Positions 33,427 through 39,446 of a stretch of DNA of 64,000 nt are shown here, one piece after another. The position numbers and the translations under genes are program-made. The DNA lies in the NCBI RefSeq assembly GCF_051020975.1, contig NC_135035.1, positions 3,100,001-3,164,000 of the forward strand, read 5' to 3'. Under the pieces are notes generated by a model that worked only from the letters and a program-made list of their open reading frames with translations, was not told the origin of the DNA and ran no database searches. This stretch comes from Osmia lignaria lignaria. Lineage: Eukaryota; Arthropoda; Insecta; Hymenoptera; Megachilidae. Position 1 is the stretch's first letter; the number at the start of each line of letters is the position of its first letter.

Positions 33427-33431
33427 CTGCC
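33427..33431. repeat. Target-site duplication, left copy
   Basis: CTGCC immediately precedes the left LTR and is repeated immediately after the right LTR at 41363-41367. Removing the element and one copy gives GATCCCTGCCCATAGTTC, an ordinary satellite monomer junction found many times in the array (for example near 415-428), so the insertion site is fully explained. Confidence 0.93.
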
Positions 33432-34171
33432 TGTTACGTGGCCGACGGCTTGGCAGCGCGCGTGGCTATCAGAGGCTTTTTGATTGGCGGCCGCGTAACT
33501 TATTTTATTATCAATACAACCCGAGCGGTAAGATTGTATTGTGGTAGGAACTGTCACAAGGTTTCACTGGGTTTAAAGGAGAATGCTAATGTGGGTTTGA
33601 CACAGCAATGTATATATTCTACAATCTTGGTCTATTACAGATGTTGTTGTCGCGAATATAGGTGTATAATGTGATATATTACCTATTTCCACTATGCTCG
33701 GTGTTCACGCACTGGCAATGCGGGGGTGTTGTGTGTGGTTAATTGTAATGCCAAATAGAAACACGACTCGCGGATTCTATAAGGTGAATGTTGCTCGAAG
33801 GGGACTTCAACCCGATCTCACTAATAGTAACCAACTCACTACCGTACACGACGTGCTCGACACGAGTTGAACTCTGGTACTGCCCCCGATCGTTGGTACG
33901 AACGGGTTTATATACTAATTAAGAAGGGTGGTCTGGTTACTATTCGAGTGATCAGGCTGGGTCCACCTGCCTCTGCGACAGTTTAGAGTGGTTGCATCTG
34001 CTATTTGATTACGGCGGACCCATTGCTTTCCCAAGTGTTTGGTTCTGCTATCGGTGGGCCTTCTGTTTATTACGAGAGTAAATGGTCGGTTTGCCCGAGA
34101 GTTTTCCTTTCCAGATGTTTAAGCTTATTTGAAAGGAGACACGTTTGATAAAACGGTCTGTCTACGTGACA
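33432..34171 (-). repeat. 3' LTR
   Basis: 740-bp long terminal repeat, nearly identical to 40623-41362. I found two differences by eye: GCCGACGG here versus GCCGAAGG, and CACGAGTTGA here versus CACGAGATGA. Read on the minus strand it begins TGTCACGTAG and ends CCACGTAACA. It contains a minus-strand TATA box at 33907-33914 and an AATAAA at 33504-33509. In this position its U3 could also fire into the flanking satellite toward coordinate 1. Confidence 0.95.
33504..33509 (-). terminator. Candidate polyadenylation signal in 3' LTR
   Basis: AATAAA on the minus strand, about 70 bp before the outer end of the 3' LTR and about 370 bp downstream of the predicted start of R. This is the expected place for the signal that ends the retroelement transcript. 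The same motif in the 5' LTR is at 40695-40700. The call is by motif and position only. Confidence 0.5.
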
Positions 34172-34182
34172 CCTCCCCCCTT
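34172..34182 (-). other. Polypurine tract
   Basis: On the minus strand AAGGGGGGAGG directly abuts the first base of the 3' LTR. This is the normal primer site for plus-strand DNA synthesis in LTR retroelements. It fixes the orientation of the element and confirms the inner LTR boundary. Confidence 0.9.
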
Positions 34183-34308
34183 AGATGAAACATCGCGGTA
34201 ATCGTGATGCTTTCAATTGGAAAGGAAAACACTCACTAGAATGTGTTGAAGTTTTGGTGTTGTAATGCAATATGTCGGGTGTTATGTGTGATGTGTGTGT
34301 ACTTATCG
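34183..34308 (-). other. Noncoding tail between accessory genes and polypurine tract
   Basis: About 126 bp between the end of the cysteine-rich frame and the polypurine tract. I see no recognisable motif in it apart from TG-rich runs on the plus strand. It would form part of the 3' untranslated region of every transcript of the element. Confidence 0.5.
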
Positions 34309-34761
34309 CTACGTGTGATGGTTGGTGATGCTGCTAAACGCGGTATGAAGTCGAAGCGTACGTCTGGGTCCAGGCTGCCTCGATCGGATTTGTCTCTCGG
34401 TGTACCAGGTTGGTACTATTGCAGGCGGTGGTATGGGTTGGTTTGCTCTTTGGTATTCCATTTCCATGATGATGGCGGCAATACACTCCTCGCAGTGGTA
34501 GGCGGCCTGCAACTCCATCAGGGGCGCGCTGCAAATATCGCAGGCCCCAGGCGGATATGCCGTTGGTAGTGGATAGTGTACCTCCACCATGTCATAGATC
34601 CTTGCTGCTCCAAGGGCTGCTTCGAGAGCACACTGCATACAGACAATGCCAACGTCTAATCTGTAGCAAGTGCTGCGCATGCACAGGCGGGCCGTCAAGT
34701 TCATCAGCAGCTCGATGCGACTGGTGTCCCTCTCAGTTGGTTGTTCCCTGATGTAGCACAT
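34309..34761 (-). CDS. Cysteine-rich accessory protein with two C4 clusters, function unknown
   Basis: Unrecognised gene of 150 codons, counted from the first ATG of the frame at 34761. The frame is open upstream to 34851, but that stretch has only a GTG and overlaps the Tudor gene. It has eight cysteines in two sets: C27-x4-C32-x8-C41-x2-C44 and C74-x2-C77-x12-C90-x2-C93, with H89 beside the last pair. This suggests two zinc-binding knuckles or one cross-braced RING/zinc-ribbon-like fold. Between the sets lies a short Ala-rich stretch (CALEAALGAAR). A proline patch (PIPPPAIVP) and a basic tail follow the second set. No signal peptide or membrane segment is visible. It lies just upstream of the 3' end of the element with a TATA box about 50 bp before the ATG, and its base composition matches the adjacent Tudor gene and not gag or pol. 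No frameshift or internal stop. Whether it is translated is not shown. Confidence 0.6.
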   Translation of the reverse strand: MCYIREQPTERDTSRIELLMNLTARLCMRSTCYRLDVGIVCMQCALEAALGAARIYDMVEVHYPLPTAYPPGACDICSAPLMELQAAYHCEECIAAIIMEMEYQRANQPIPPPAIVPTWYTERQIRSRQPGPRRTLRLHTAFSSITNHHT

Positions 34762-34808
34762 TTCGGTCCGCTCAGATAAGTGTTTTGGAAGAATGGTGTT
34801 GTGGTCTG

Positions 34809-34816
34809 CTTTTATA
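34809..34816 (-). promoter_or_regulatory. TATA box upstream of cysteine-rich gene
   Basis: TATAAAAG on the minus strand, overlapping the stop codon region of the Tudor gene. A start about 31-35 bases downstream would fall near 34781-34785, leaving a leader of roughly 20 bases before the ATG at 34761. No strong Inr is visible; ACACTTA is the best candidate. The following bases (GCAG) match those after the Tudor-gene TATA box. Confidence 0.45.
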
Positions 34817-35396
34817 CCCGGCCTGGAACCGCGTATCTCATGCCCAACCACGCCTCCGCCACGTTGAATGGTGGTTGTCCTGGTAGACGATCGAGGGCTA
34901 CATCTGCCACGACCTCACCCTCGCCTCTGATGTTGGTTAGCAGACCCCTCCTTCCTTCCAACACCCTCTTGGCCTGCTCTAACTTCCAGGTCCTGCATAC
35001 AGGGCGGATACCCCGTACTCGTACCTTGAAGGCCTGCCACGGTAGATTTTGAAAGCGTGGCGGCAAGGTCCGAAGTTGGTCGACCGGTGCCCTTACCACC
35101 TTGCCGTGGTCACGAAGAGCCACCTCGAACTGGCCGTCCACCAGGTGTTGAACTTCTCCTCGGACCCAAGTACCTTCTTTACTTCTGTACGCCACCAGAC
35201 GTCCAGTGGTCAGTCTTCCCTGGTTTGGAAAGTGGAGGTGGCCGCGGTCGCTCATGTACCGATACAGGTCCCGGTACAGTCGCCTAGCTTCTTCCCGACC
35301 GTCGTCCACCTGCGCCCAGAATTCTACCGGATTGTCCACGTGGACAATTCCGATCCGAACAGAACTGCTCAAAACTATATTTTTGATGGTGTTCAT
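34812..35396 (-). CDS. Stand-alone extended Tudor domain protein carried by the retrotransposon
   Basis: 194-codon intact frame beginning with ATG at 35396. The whole protein reads as one extended Tudor (eTud) domain. Residues 13-32 (VRIGIVHVDNPVEFWAQVDD) match the opening strand of the family and are followed by a helix to about 50. Residues 62-104 form the Tudor barrel (LVAYRSKEGTWVRGEV, then FEVALRDHGKVV). Residues 108-194 match the SN-like half (LRTLPPRFQNLPWQAFKVRV, then AEAWLGMRYAV). Known eTud domains bind symmetrically dimethylated arginines of Piwi proteins through an aromatic cage. Here the usual D-Y-G-N turn reads D-H-G-K, so one cage position is changed. There is no signal peptide or membrane segment. 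A TATA box and Inr lie just upstream and the cysteine-rich gene follows. GC content is clearly higher than in env or pol. It was probably captured from a host gene without introns. The fold assignment is fairly secure; an anti-piRNA role is inference. Confidence 0.82.
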   Translation of the reverse strand: MNTIKNIVLSSSVRIGIVHVDNPVEFWAQVDDGREEARRLYRDLYRYMSDRGHLHFPNQGRLTTGRLVAYRSKEGTWVRGEVQHLVDGQFEVALRDHGKVVRAPVDQLRTLPPRFQNLPWQAFKVRVRGIRPVCRTWKLEQAKRVLEGRRGLLTNIRGEGEVVADVALDRLPGQPPFNVAEAWLGMRYAVPGRV

Positions 35397-35412
35397 TTTC
35401 TTGAGGATGTCT

Positions 35413-35448
35413 ACTGATGAGACTATGGTGCCGAGAACTGCTTATATA
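35413..35448 (-). promoter_or_regulatory. Core promoter (TATA + Inr) for the Tudor gene
   Basis: Minus-strand TATATAAG at 35441-35448 is followed by TCAGT at 35413-35417, a perfect arthropod initiator core. Its A (35415) lies 33 bases from the first T of the TATA box. The predicted leader is about 19 bases to the ATG at 35396. The LTR promoter has the same 33-base TATA-to-A spacing. This suggests that the accessory genes are transcribed separately from the genomic RNA. Confidence 0.6.
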
Positions 35449-35523
35449 GTCTGAAAACCCTTATCTTACCCCACTCTTATTTCGACTCTTAGAGGAGGGA
35501 TGTGTAGGAGTGGCTACGGCCCC

Positions 35524-36138
35524 TTAGAATATTGTGGCACTTGGTCTAGGTGCTGAAGATTTTTCCCTTGGTAAATTTATATTATTTGAATTTGATTCTT
35601 CTGAGTTTTTAGGTATTTCTTCCAGTTGCAATTCAATTTCGTTCGGTTTGTCCAAAGGTTTTAGTTTATTAATGATTTTGTGTATATTACTTTTTATTAT
35701 TGTCCCAATTATTAATAGTAGGATCAAAGATACTACTCCAAACGAGGAAAATGTTGATATTGTTATACGATTTGTGGAAATTTCTTGAAGTTCCAATTCT
35801 TTCGCCCGATGCTCCAATTCCTCTAGGTTTGGTGCTGTCGGAAGGTTCTTCCAATTTGTGATTACTTGATCTGTATTAGTGTAATTGGTTTCTAAAACTG
35901 ATAGGTGATGTTCTGTTATTTTCGGAATGATTATTGATAAATTGTATGACGCGGATGGGTAATGTATAATATTTTCCATGGTTACTATTGTGTCCATTGC
36001 TTTTAATTGCATCGCATTTACTGTGGCTCTACATCCCGGTTCGAGGTTGAAAATTCCAGTATTGTAAATGTTTGCTATAGTTGGTTCATGGCCAGAATTA
36101 TCTGTTCTACTGGTGGTGTAATCGTTGAACAATTGCAT
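35524..36138 (-). CDS. Env-like glycoprotein, C-terminal remnant
   Basis: 204 codons from an ATG at 36138; the frame is open a little further, to 36186. Residues 1-95 look like the end of an ectodomain with NxS/T sites (for example NYT and NLS) and a CRATVNAM segment. Residues 103-120 are Glu/Leu-rich and could form a short coiled coil. Residues 126-149 are a strong transmembrane helix (FGVVSLILLLIIGTIIK). The rest is a cytoplasmic tail of about 55 residues, rich in Asn, Ser and Glu. Errantivirus-type Env proteins are several hundred residues with a signal peptide, a cleavage site and a fusion peptide; none of these is present, so most of the protein is missing. The 5' part overlaps the end of pol in another frame. 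It was probably made from a spliced RNA in the intact ancestor and is presumably non-functional here. Confidence 0.7.
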   Translation of the reverse strand: MQLFNDYTTSRTDNSGHEPTIANIYNTGIFNLEPGCRATVNAMQLKAMDTIVTMENIIHYPSASYNLSIIIPKITEHHLSVLETNYTNTDQVITNWKNLPTAPNLEELEHRAKELELQEISTNRITISTFSSFGVVSLILLLIIGTIIKSNIHKIINKLKPLDKPNEIELQLEEIPKNSEESNSNNINLPREKSSAPRPSATIF

Positions 36139-39100
36139 ATGATGATTTTCTGTGTTGTACCGTTGAAAACGTCCTTTATTAATTTAGTTAATTCATTGGT
36201 TGGTAATTTATGAAAATCTCCGACTGCTGATATTCTAAATGATTTAATTGGATTTTGATCTAAATGCTGTTTCAGTGTTTGTAGTCCGTTTAGTATATCT
36301 TCACTTTTAATGGTGTCGTAAAAATTATCTGATATTATTATACTGTAAACTTTGTATGAGCCATTTGCTGATTCTATTACGTCTCCTTTCTGCGGTTTCT
36401 TTGACATGAGCTGTTGTAAATCTATTGCTTCTGTGTCCAGTAACAGTTTTCCAATGGGGGTTACCAATTTACAGTCCGCAGGTATGAAATGTGCGTAATG
36501 ACCTTCCTCGGTGGTCAGGGTGTTTGGAGAGATAATAACCTCAAGTGTCTGTGAAGGTTGCACTTTTCTTCGCAGGTCATCTCCCTCCGTGGAAAGAGTG
36601 TCTGTGTCAAGAAGTGTGAACGGATAAGGGTCAACGGTACGGTCAAAGTTTTCCTGTGGTTGCTGGATTGCCGTTCCTATTGTTTCGTTAACAGGTTGTG
36701 GTTGTAAAATTCCCTCATTTGTTACAAGTGATAATGGTGTATGGTTAAGTAAATCCTGTTGCGGGTTTGCGATTATCGTGTTTTCCGTAATGGTATTTTC
36801 TGATGGTTCTTCGAATGAAATCAAGTTTACGTCTTCTTCTGTCGATGTGATTTTAGTAGAATTTGCTTGCGGATGAAAGTTTATTGTTTCCATGTGTTCA
36901 TCTGGCATACTTATCTCGTGCGATAAGTTAGGTAAGACTCTCGGTCTATCTGCTATTGGAGAATGTTGAACCTTCCCACGGGCTGGTTCTTCATCAGAGC
37001 TAGTGTTTTCCTCTTGATATTTCGGTCTCCTTTCCCTGTCCCTTTGTAGTTGCCGCACACGAAATCCTATGGAATCCGTGTCGATTTCTGGTTTCTGTCC
37101 TATGTGCTTGTAATCGGGGTCTTGAGGATCTCGGGGTATAAGTGGTAAGCAAGATGGTACTGGGTTACGTGATAATGCGTCTGCGTTCTTGTTCGTCTTT
37201 CCTGCTTTATGGATAACCTGATATTCGTACTCTAAGAGTCTGAGTCTCCACTTCATAAGTCGTGATGTCGGATCCTTGACAGAGTGTAACCAGACTAACG
37301 GTCGGTGATCTGTGACGAGTGTGAATTTTGTTCCATAAAGATACGGTCTGAAATATTGTACTGCGTAAACCATTGCAAGACATTCCTTTTCTGTAGCAGA
37401 ATAATTCCTTTCGGCTTTATTTAAGGTACGAGATGCGTAGGCAATTGGTAGATCGTTTCCTATTTCTCCTTGACTAAGTACAGCTCCAATTGCGTAATCT
37501 GATGCGTCAGTGGTAACAATGAACGGTCGATTAAAATCCGGATATTGTAAAATTGGTTGTGTACAGAGTTCGTCGCGTAAATTTTCAAAACTTTTTTGCT
37601 GGTCTTCGGTCCACTTAAAACGAATTCCTTTACCTAATAACTGAACTAATGGTTTTGATTTAATAGAATAATCTTTTATGAAACGGCGATAATATCCTGT
37701 CAGTCCCAAGAACTGCTGGACATTTTTCTGTGTTTTAGGAATGGGAAATTCTTTTACAGCTTGTAATTTACGAGGATCTGGCTTAACACCATTTTCTGTT
37801 AAAATGTGTCCTAAATAAGTAACCTCCTTACGTAAGAATTCGCATTTATCAATCTGCAGTGTAAGTCCAAATTCTCTGAGCCGATTGAGTAATTTTTTTA
37901 CTTTTATTTCATGTTCTCGTAGTGATGAAGAGAAAACAACCATATCGTCTATGAATACATGAGCGTTCTCTAGACCAGATATAACTTGATTCATTAAGCG
38001 TTGAAATGTCGGTGGTGCATTTTTTAAACCAAATGGCATGCGTACAAATTCAAAATGCCCATCCGGTGTTGTGAATGCTGTTTTCGGACAATCCTTAGGA
38101 TCCATTTGAACTTGATGAAATCCATTTGCTATATCAAAAATTGTGAAATATTTTGCTCCTCCCAATTTATCTAGAATTTCGGTGATATTCGGCAAAGGAA
38201 ATTTATCACTCAAAGTCTTTTCGTTTAAGGCTCGGAAATCGATTACCATACGCCAACGCTTATTGCCCTTAGCGTCTGGTTTCTTTGGTACAATCCATAA
38301 CGGAGAATTATATGGTGAACTAGATGGCTGTATGACTCCTTGTAATAACAGAGCCTTTACTTGACGTTGTATTTCGTCTTGGTGTACTGGTGGATATCGG
38401 TATTGTCTTGTATTAATCGGTACGTCATCTGTTGTATGAATTGAATGGTAAAAATTCGGTACTTCTCCTAGTTTGTCTCCAGGCAAGTAAAATCTGTCTG
38501 AAAATTCGTCGACGATGTTGAATACATGTTTACGTTCTTCTGCATTGAGATGATCGGTTCTTAAAAGATTTCTAATTCGTGTTGCTCTATTTTCTGGTGT
38601 GTTTTCGGTCATATATGAAGAAATTGGGTCGTCGTCCGACGAGTCGTAAATATCGTAAGGATGAATGTATTGAGGTTCAATTTCGATGTCTACATCGTCT
38701 TCTCCGGTATTCGTTGCTAACGCGTAACAAATGCCGTCACGATTATATACTGCTGCTTCGCCAATGTATATATTTTCTGATGTTTCGAGTCGCGGTAAGT
38801 ATCCCTCTTTAATATTTGGATTAGCTATGTGAATTGCAATTTGTTTTGTTGTTCGAGCTTCGATACGGTGTTTAGTCGATTTCGGATTTTTCTGCTGAGC
38901 TAAATCTCGGTAATTTGAAAAACGAAGTGGTCGAATAGGTTTATCTTTCAATACTAGTGTTCCATGATAATATGAAATTTCTGCTTCTTCTTGTAATAAA
39001 AATGGGCTGCCTATAATTCCATCGGCTTCTATTGCAAGGTTCTCTACTACGTAAAATAATGCAGGCTTACCGTGAATGTGAAGAATTGTGGTACCTATGC

Positions 39101-39446
39101 TATAAATAGGTGATTTTGTAAGTCCTGTGATTTCAATAACTTCTTTAGTGATACGTTTGGCTTGATCTCCGAGAACATCGCGCACTATTAAGTTAACTGC
39201 CGCGCCACCGTCAATTAAAAATTCAGCTGTTTCTAATTCTAATTCCGGAACTTTGATTTTTATTCTTGGTGCTGGGGTTTCCTTGATGAGGATTCTCCCG
39301 TGAATCTGACTATCTTTTGGCGAGGTCTTTGCAGATCGCTCACCGCCTCGCCTTTCCGTTGAGCGTTTTCTGAGTTTAAAGACTTGTTTGATTCGACTGA
39401 AGAATTTCGAGAGTATGATCGCTGTCTGAAATTTTGCGAATTCCTC
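36075..39446 (-). CDS. Pol: protease, reverse transcriptase, RNase H, macrodomain-like module; integrase absent
   Basis: Long open frame in the -1 frame relative to gag, with no ATG needed; it overlaps gag by about 187 bases. Residues are numbered from the GTG at 39185. The protease lies mostly upstream, with active-site region LIDGGAAVN at about 39189-39218, and ends near GIIGSPFL (57-64). Reverse transcriptase spans about 255-500: FDI (catalytic D351), FIDD (411-414) and the thumb region FLGLTGYYRRF. RNase H spans about 552-672: TTDAS (D560), SATEKE (E599), VTDHRP (D626) and NADALS (D669). Residues 675-880 are a low-complexity acidic linker. Residues 881-1017 resemble a degenerate macrodomain. 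After that only about 19 residues remain before the stop, and these overlap env in another frame. No HHCC finger or DDE integrase core follows. It makes cDNA in cytoplasmic particles; integration would need help from another copy. Confidence 0.93.
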   Translation of the reverse strand, partial: EEFAKFQTAIILSKFFSRIKQVFKLRKRSTERRGGERSAKTSPKDSQIHGRILIKETPAPRIKIKVPELELETAEFLIDGGAAVNLIVRDVLGDQAKRITKEVIEITGLTKSPIYSIGTTILHIHGKPALFYVVENLAIEADGIIGSPFLLQEEAEISYYHGTLVLKDKPIRPLRFSNYRDLAQQKNPKSTKHRIEARTTKQIAIHIANPNIKEGYLPRLETSENIYIGEAAVYNRDGICYALATNTGEDDVDIEIEPQYIHPYDIYDSSDDDPISSYMTENTPENRATRIRNLLRTDHLNAEERKHVFNIVDEFSDRFYLPGDKLGEVPNFYHSIHTTDDVPINTRQYRYPPVHQDEIQRQVKALLLQGVIQPSSSPYNSPLWIVPKKPDAKGNKRWRMVIDFRALNEKTLSDKFPLPNITEILDKLGGAKYFTIFDIANGFHQVQMDPKDCPKTAFTTPDGHFEFVRMPFGLKNAPPTFQRLMNQVISGLENAHVFIDDMVVFSSSLREHEIKVKKLLNRLREFGLTLQIDKCEFLRKEVTYLGHILTENGVKPDPRKLQAVKEFPIPKTQKNVQQFLGLTGYYRRFIKDYSIKSKPLVQLLGKGIRFKWTEDQQKSFENLRDELCTQPILQYPDFNRPFIVTTDASDYAIGAVLSQGEIGNDLPIAYASRTLNKAERNYSATEKECLAMVYAVQYFRPYLYGTKFTLVTDHRPLVWLHSVKDPTSRLMKWRLRLLEYEYQVIHKAGKTNKNADALSRNPVPSCLPLIPRDPQDPDYKHIGQKPEIDTDSIGFRVRQLQRDRERRPKYQEENTSSDEEPARGKVQHSPIADRPRVLPNLSHEISMPDEHMETINFHPQANSTKITSTEEDVNLISFEEPSENTITENTIIANPQQDLLNHTPLSLVTNEGILQPQPVNETIGTAIQQPQENFDRTVDPYPFTLLDTDTLSTEGDDLRRKVQPSQTLEVIISPNTLTTEEGHYAHFIPADCKLVTPIGKLLLDTEAIDLQQLMSKKPQKGDVIESANGSYKVYSIIISDNFYDTIKSEDILNGLQTLKQHLDQNPIKSFRISAVGDFHKLPTNELTKLIKDVFNGTTQKIIICNCSTITPPVEQIILAMNQL
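36135..36545 (-). other. Macrodomain-like region of Pol (domain-level annotation)
   Basis: Codons about 881-1017 of Pol. The order of segments follows the TARG1/OARD1-type macrodomain: AHFIPADCKL near the expected opening strand and loop, KKPQKGDVIES, a SYKVYSIIIS strand, a helix (SEDILNGLQTLKQHL), ISAVGDFHKL where the catalytic-loop strand would be, a helix (LTKLIKDVFN) and a final strand KIIIC. The glycine-rich GIA and IGCGLDG-type loops that hold ADP-ribose are not preserved, so ADP-ribose chemistry is unlikely. The resemblance was judged by eye; a profile search or structure prediction would settle it. Confidence 0.55.

Larger units (their letters stand above)
1..33431. repeat. Left arm of 80/84-bp satellite array
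   Basis: Uninterrupted tandem satellite of about 30% GC (hand count of one sampled line). Monomer starts measured from the conserved ATAATG motif over the first kilobase are spaced 80, 84, 80, 80, 84, 80, 80, 80, 80, 84, 80. The 84-bp form has 4 extra bases next to GTAC in the core. The most conserved stretch runs from TATAATGTAATATACTGAT through a pyrimidine run to CCCACAGATCAATGTAC. Monomers are grouped into higher-order blocks: a marker block (AAGGTGCCTAC followed by ATCTTCATTAG) starts at 1, 3895, 7304, 7956, 12993, 13645 and 17616, so block lengths vary from 0.65 to 5.0 kb. No protein-coding gene is credible here. The minus strand is simply poor in stops over two to three monomers, and the resulting frames end wherever monomer lengths change phase. 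Confidence 0.97.

Noticed and set aside
33438..33674. 78-codon plus-strand frame inside the LTR (also at 40548-40865)
   Set aside because: Lies within the LTR on the strand opposite to all element genes and has no recognisable domain.
33432..34171. LTR as a solo or unrelated repeat
   Set aside because: It pairs with an almost identical 740-bp copy at 40623-41362, with matching target duplications, primer site and polypurine tract.
34334..34534. 66-codon minus-strand frame overlapping the cysteine-rich gene
   Set aside because: Out-of-frame shadow of the longer frame, which has the regular cysteine spacing.
34762..34851. Longer version of the cysteine-rich gene starting at 34851
   Set aside because: Begins with GTG, overlaps the end of the Tudor gene and the TATA box; the first ATG is at 34761.
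34243..35454. Several plus-strand frames of 64-122 codons across the accessory region
   Set aside because: Shadows of the minus-strand Tudor and cysteine-rich genes; no motifs or start context.
35491..35520. AGAGGAGGGA followed by TGTGTAGGAGTGG on the plus strand, resembling a polypurine tract plus LTR start of another element
   Set aside because: Opposite orientation to the element, no matching LTR end or second copy in the window, and env begins immediately beside it.
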